The notes under the pieces were generated by a model. The model was given only the letters and a program-made list of their open reading frames with translations. It ran no database searches and was not told the origin of the DNA. Of a stretch of 16,674 nucleotides of DNA, positions 14,855-16,674 are shown piece after piece (position 1 is the first letter of the stretch; each line of letters opens with the position of its first letter). The stretch is from positions 1 to 16,674 of the forward strand of contig URAI01000052.1 of the NCBI GenBank assembly GCA_900545725.1, written 5' to 3'. The stretch is from an uncultured Eubacterium sp. Its GTDB lineage: Bacteria; Bacillota; Clostridia; Lachnospirales; Lachnospiraceae. Made by a program: the position numbers and the translations under genes.

Positions 14855-15649
14855 TTACATATCTGACAGATAATGTGTCATAAATTCATATAATTTCTGA
14901 TTTAATATTCCATCCTTTTCAACTTCCTTAAGATATTCAAAAAATGGAATATTAGTTCTGCACTCACCACATATATCTATTCCTATTATATCTTTATCTA
15001 CAATAAAATCCTTTAACAGAGTTTCAAGCAATCTAACACTCATATGTCCCTGACTCCAGTTAGTATCAACATATCTTTTATCCAGTATGTCTTTATCAAT
15101 TGATATGTATACGGGAACGTCCATACATATTTTTTGTATATTCTTTTCAATTACAATGTTATTAATATCTTCATCAGAATTAATTTTTCTAAGTTCTTCT
15201 GCTGAAAATGTTATAAGCTTTTCGGGACATTTTACATCTATATGTTCTATATCATCATTTTGTGGTCCTATAAGAACTGCCTGCTTAAGAAATCTGTTAT
15301 TATCAAGCACGCTTCCTGCCCAGTCTCCACAGCTTACCATGTTGTCAATCATAGGCTTTTGCATATCAGTATGATGATCAAATAATACAAGAACAAATGG
15401 CTCTTTAATTCTGTCTGTCATAATTTTTGTTATGTAATGGTAATTACCTGAATCAATAAAATGTATCCCATTAATTCCATACTCATCAATCATCTTTCCC
15501 AATTGTATTTCTGAAGCATGTGAACAATACATGTCACACCCTGTAAGCGTACCTAGATCAAGCCAGTGAAATTTATCACTCTTTCTTATGTGTTCATCGT
15601 CATAAATATGTGTAAAATCTAATACCAGATTGTTGTATTTATGAAACAT
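14855..15649 (-). CDS. Arginase/ureohydrolase-fold protein
   Basis: A 264-residue cytoplasmic protein of the arginase-agmatinase-formiminoglutamase superfamily. The metal-binding motifs are present: DSGNYHY with His71, FDHHTD at 90-95 (the usual DAHxD), and SIDKDILD at 183-190 (the usual SxDxDxxDP). These sites hold two Mn ions that activate water to hydrolyse guanidino- or related C-N bonds. The flanking sequence matches neither classical arginase nor agmatinase well, and it is shorter than both, so the substrate is unknown. The ATG has AAAGGAT 12 nt upstream, slightly far. It is the second gene after the HD protein (18-nt gap). Its presence in a region with a polyamine importer is suggestive but not proof of a link. 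Confidence 0.82.
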   Translation of the reverse strand: MFHKYNNLVLDFTHIYDDEHIRKSDKFHWLDLGTLTGCDMYCSHASEIQLGKMIDEYGINGIHFIDSGNYHYITKIMTDRIKEPFVLVLFDHHTDMQKPMIDNMVSCGDWAGSVLDNNRFLKQAVLIGPQNDDIEHIDVKCPEKLITFSAEELRKINSDEDINNIVIEKNIQKICMDVPVYISIDKDILDKRYVDTNWSQGHMSVRLLETLLKDFIVDKDIIGIDICGECRTNIPFFEYLKEVEKDGILNQKLYEFMTHYLSDM

Positions 15650-15667
15650 ATCAAGATCACTATCCTT

Positions 15668-16213
15668 TTATGGCCTGAATGTCTTCAGCGCCTCTATTGT
15701 TCTTTGAAGAAGTTCATCAAGACTCCATTCTAACATGTCAGCTCCTCTTTGTATAACTTCTCTTGAACAGCCTGCTGCAAAGCCTTTGCTCTTATATTTC
15801 TTTTTTACAGACTTTAATTCAAGATCCTGAACACTCTTAGACGGTCTCATAATCACAACAGCACCTATAAGCCCTGTAAGTTCATCTACAGCATAAAGTA
15901 CTTTTTCCATCATATGTTCAGGCTTTATATCGACAGTAATGCCATATCCGTGACTTGCCGTAGCATGGATTATTCTTTCATCTATGCCGCGCTCTCTCAT
16001 AATCTCCTGTTCTTTAATACAATGTTTATCAGGATACATCTCAAAATCAAGGTCATGTAAAATACCTACAATCTCCCAGAAATCAGCTTCATCACCATAA
16101 CCCAGTTCATTAGCAAAATACTTCATAGTACTTCCAACTATCTGTGCATGCTCAAGATGAAACTCGTCCTTATTAAACTCCGTCAGTAAATCCCATGCTT
16201 CCTGTCTTGTCAT
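15668..16213 (-). CDS. HD-domain protein (predicted metal-dependent phosphohydrolase)
   Basis: A 181-residue cytoplasmic protein of the HDIG/HD type: LEHAQIVGSTM with His22, LHDLDFE with His53-Asp54, a third His in HATASHGYG (His83/His88), and Asp110 in AVDELTGLI. This spacing matches small HD proteins that hydrolyse nucleotides or phosphate esters. No partner domain is attached. AGAGG lies 10 nt before the ATG. It is the first gene of the pair with the arginase-fold gene. The substrate is unknown. Confidence 0.85.
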   Translation of the reverse strand: MTRQEAWDLLTEFNKDEFHLEHAQIVGSTMKYFANELGYGDEADFWEIVGILHDLDFEMYPDKHCIKEQEIMRERGIDERIIHATASHGYGITVDIKPEHMMEKVLYAVDELTGLIGAVVIMRPSKSVQDLELKSVKKKYKSKGFAAGCSREVIQRGADMLEWSLDELLQRTIEALKTFRP

Positions 16214-16254
16214 AATTAAACAGCCTCTTTTCTTTTTATTATCTGATTCTGATA

Positions 16255-16283
16255 ATTATAATACAGTATCCCAAATTCTTCAA
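16255..16283 (-). promoter_or_regulatory. Promoter of the HD/arginase-fold operon
   Basis: TTGAAG (16278-16283), 17-nt spacer, TATAAT (16255-16260) on the minus strand. The predicted start is about 35 nt before the HD start codon. Confidence 0.8.
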
Positions 16284-16403
16284 CTTGCGGTTCAGACTAT
16301 ATTTGATGCTATTATTCATCCTTATTTTGCTTATTTTGTTTCCTTACCGTTACAGTATCTATCTCCATATATTCTTTTCTGATAATAACACATTTTTAAA
16401 TCT

Positions 16404-16429
16404 GCTAACTTATATTTTTATCAGTTAGC
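16404..16429 (+). terminator. Weak hairpin, possible plus-strand terminator
   Basis: GCTAACT and AGTTAGC (7 bp) enclose an AT-rich loop and are followed by TTTCTTCTAT on plus. No plus-strand gene is seen before it, so the role is uncertain. Apart from the promoter and repeats, 16290-16450 shows nothing else I can name. Confidence 0.3.
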
Positions 16430-16460
16430 TTTCTTCTATAATACCTGTAGAATAACGCCC

Positions 16461-16604
16461 CGGTTGTCACCCCAAGCGTAGTGACATTGAATTGTATATG
16501 TCTAACCTATAACGTCACGGTCGCCACTCCAAGTGTATTGGTTTAAAATTGTATATTGCTAACCAGTAACCAACCGGTTGTCATTCCCAGCGTAGTGGTT
16601 TTTG
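16461..16604. repeat. 57-bp tandem repeat, two full units and part of a third
   Basis: Units start at 16461, 16518 and 16575, each with CGGTYGYCA followed by an AGYGTAKTG core. Units 1 and 2 are both 57 nt and agree at roughly two thirds of positions; unit 3 diverges after about 30 nt and runs into the palindromic repeat. Unit 1 contains TGTCAC...GTGACA as a short hairpin. Confidence 0.75.
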
Positions 16605-16674
16605 AAATGTAGCAGAGGACAGGCTGTGGCTGATATGTAAGATTTGTATGCATATGGGAAGAACTTAGTCGCTC
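16605..16674. repeat. Palindromic dispersed repeat, copy B, cut by the window end
   Basis: Matches the left half of copy A (7170 onward): TGTAGCAGAGG-CAGGCTGT with one difference in 20, then a diverged but alignable stretch through GCATATGG and AACTTAG. The right arm should lie beyond the window. Confidence 0.75.

Noticed and set aside
16461..16604. CRISPR array from the regularly spaced repeats
   Set aside because: The units are directly adjacent, diverged from each other, and there are no unique spacers between conserved repeats; no cas gene is nearby.

Overview
The window is AT-rich (about one third GC by eye) chromosomal DNA of a low-GC Gram-positive bacterium. Strong GGAGG-type ribosome sites, ATA/AAT-rich codons, the clostridial form of the thiazole pathway and secreted gut-type surface proteins suggest a clostridium, most likely Lachnospiraceae (Lachnospira/Eubacterium-like). 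That placement is inference; no rRNA or tRNA gene is present. Nearly every gene is on the minus strand; one gene, a Lon-like ATPase, is on plus.

Layout from the left: (1) a polyamine ABC importer operon read right to left, potA-potB-potC-potD, with potD leaving the window at its 3' end; (2) a 25-bp perfect inverted repeat, then a small HEAT-repeat protein; (3) a divergent plus-strand Lon-type AAA+ ATPase without a protease domain; (4) a long palindromic repeat, then the thiamine-thiazole operon thiS-thiF-thiG-thiH-tenI; (5) an operon of a HAD phosphatase and a membrane-anchored surface protein (Asn-rich segment, GLUG-like beta-helix, Big_2-type Ig domain); (6) a single SGNH esterase gene behind a near-perfect promoter; (7) an HD-domain protein plus an arginase-fold protein; (8) a gene-free right end with a 57-bp tandem repeat running into a second copy of the palindromic repeat.

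How the genes fit together: PotABCD imports spermidine/putrescine. ThiS, ThiF, ThiG, ThiH and the last gene together cover the sulfur-carrier, dehydroglycine and thiazole-ring steps. The last gene looks like ThiE at first, but carries the GHxF histidine of TenI (thiazole tautomerase), so the whole operon is thiazole-only. Its promoter is followed after about 20 nt by a strong terminator hairpin, which leaves no room for a TPP riboswitch.

The observations most worth following are the protease-less Lon-like ATPase with an Asn in place of the Walker B Asp, the thi leader RNA, the dispersed palindromic and 3'-end repeats, and the 57-bp tandem repeat. Several genes have a longer reading frame than their likely gene; I placed starts by ribosome-site spacing and say so in each entry.
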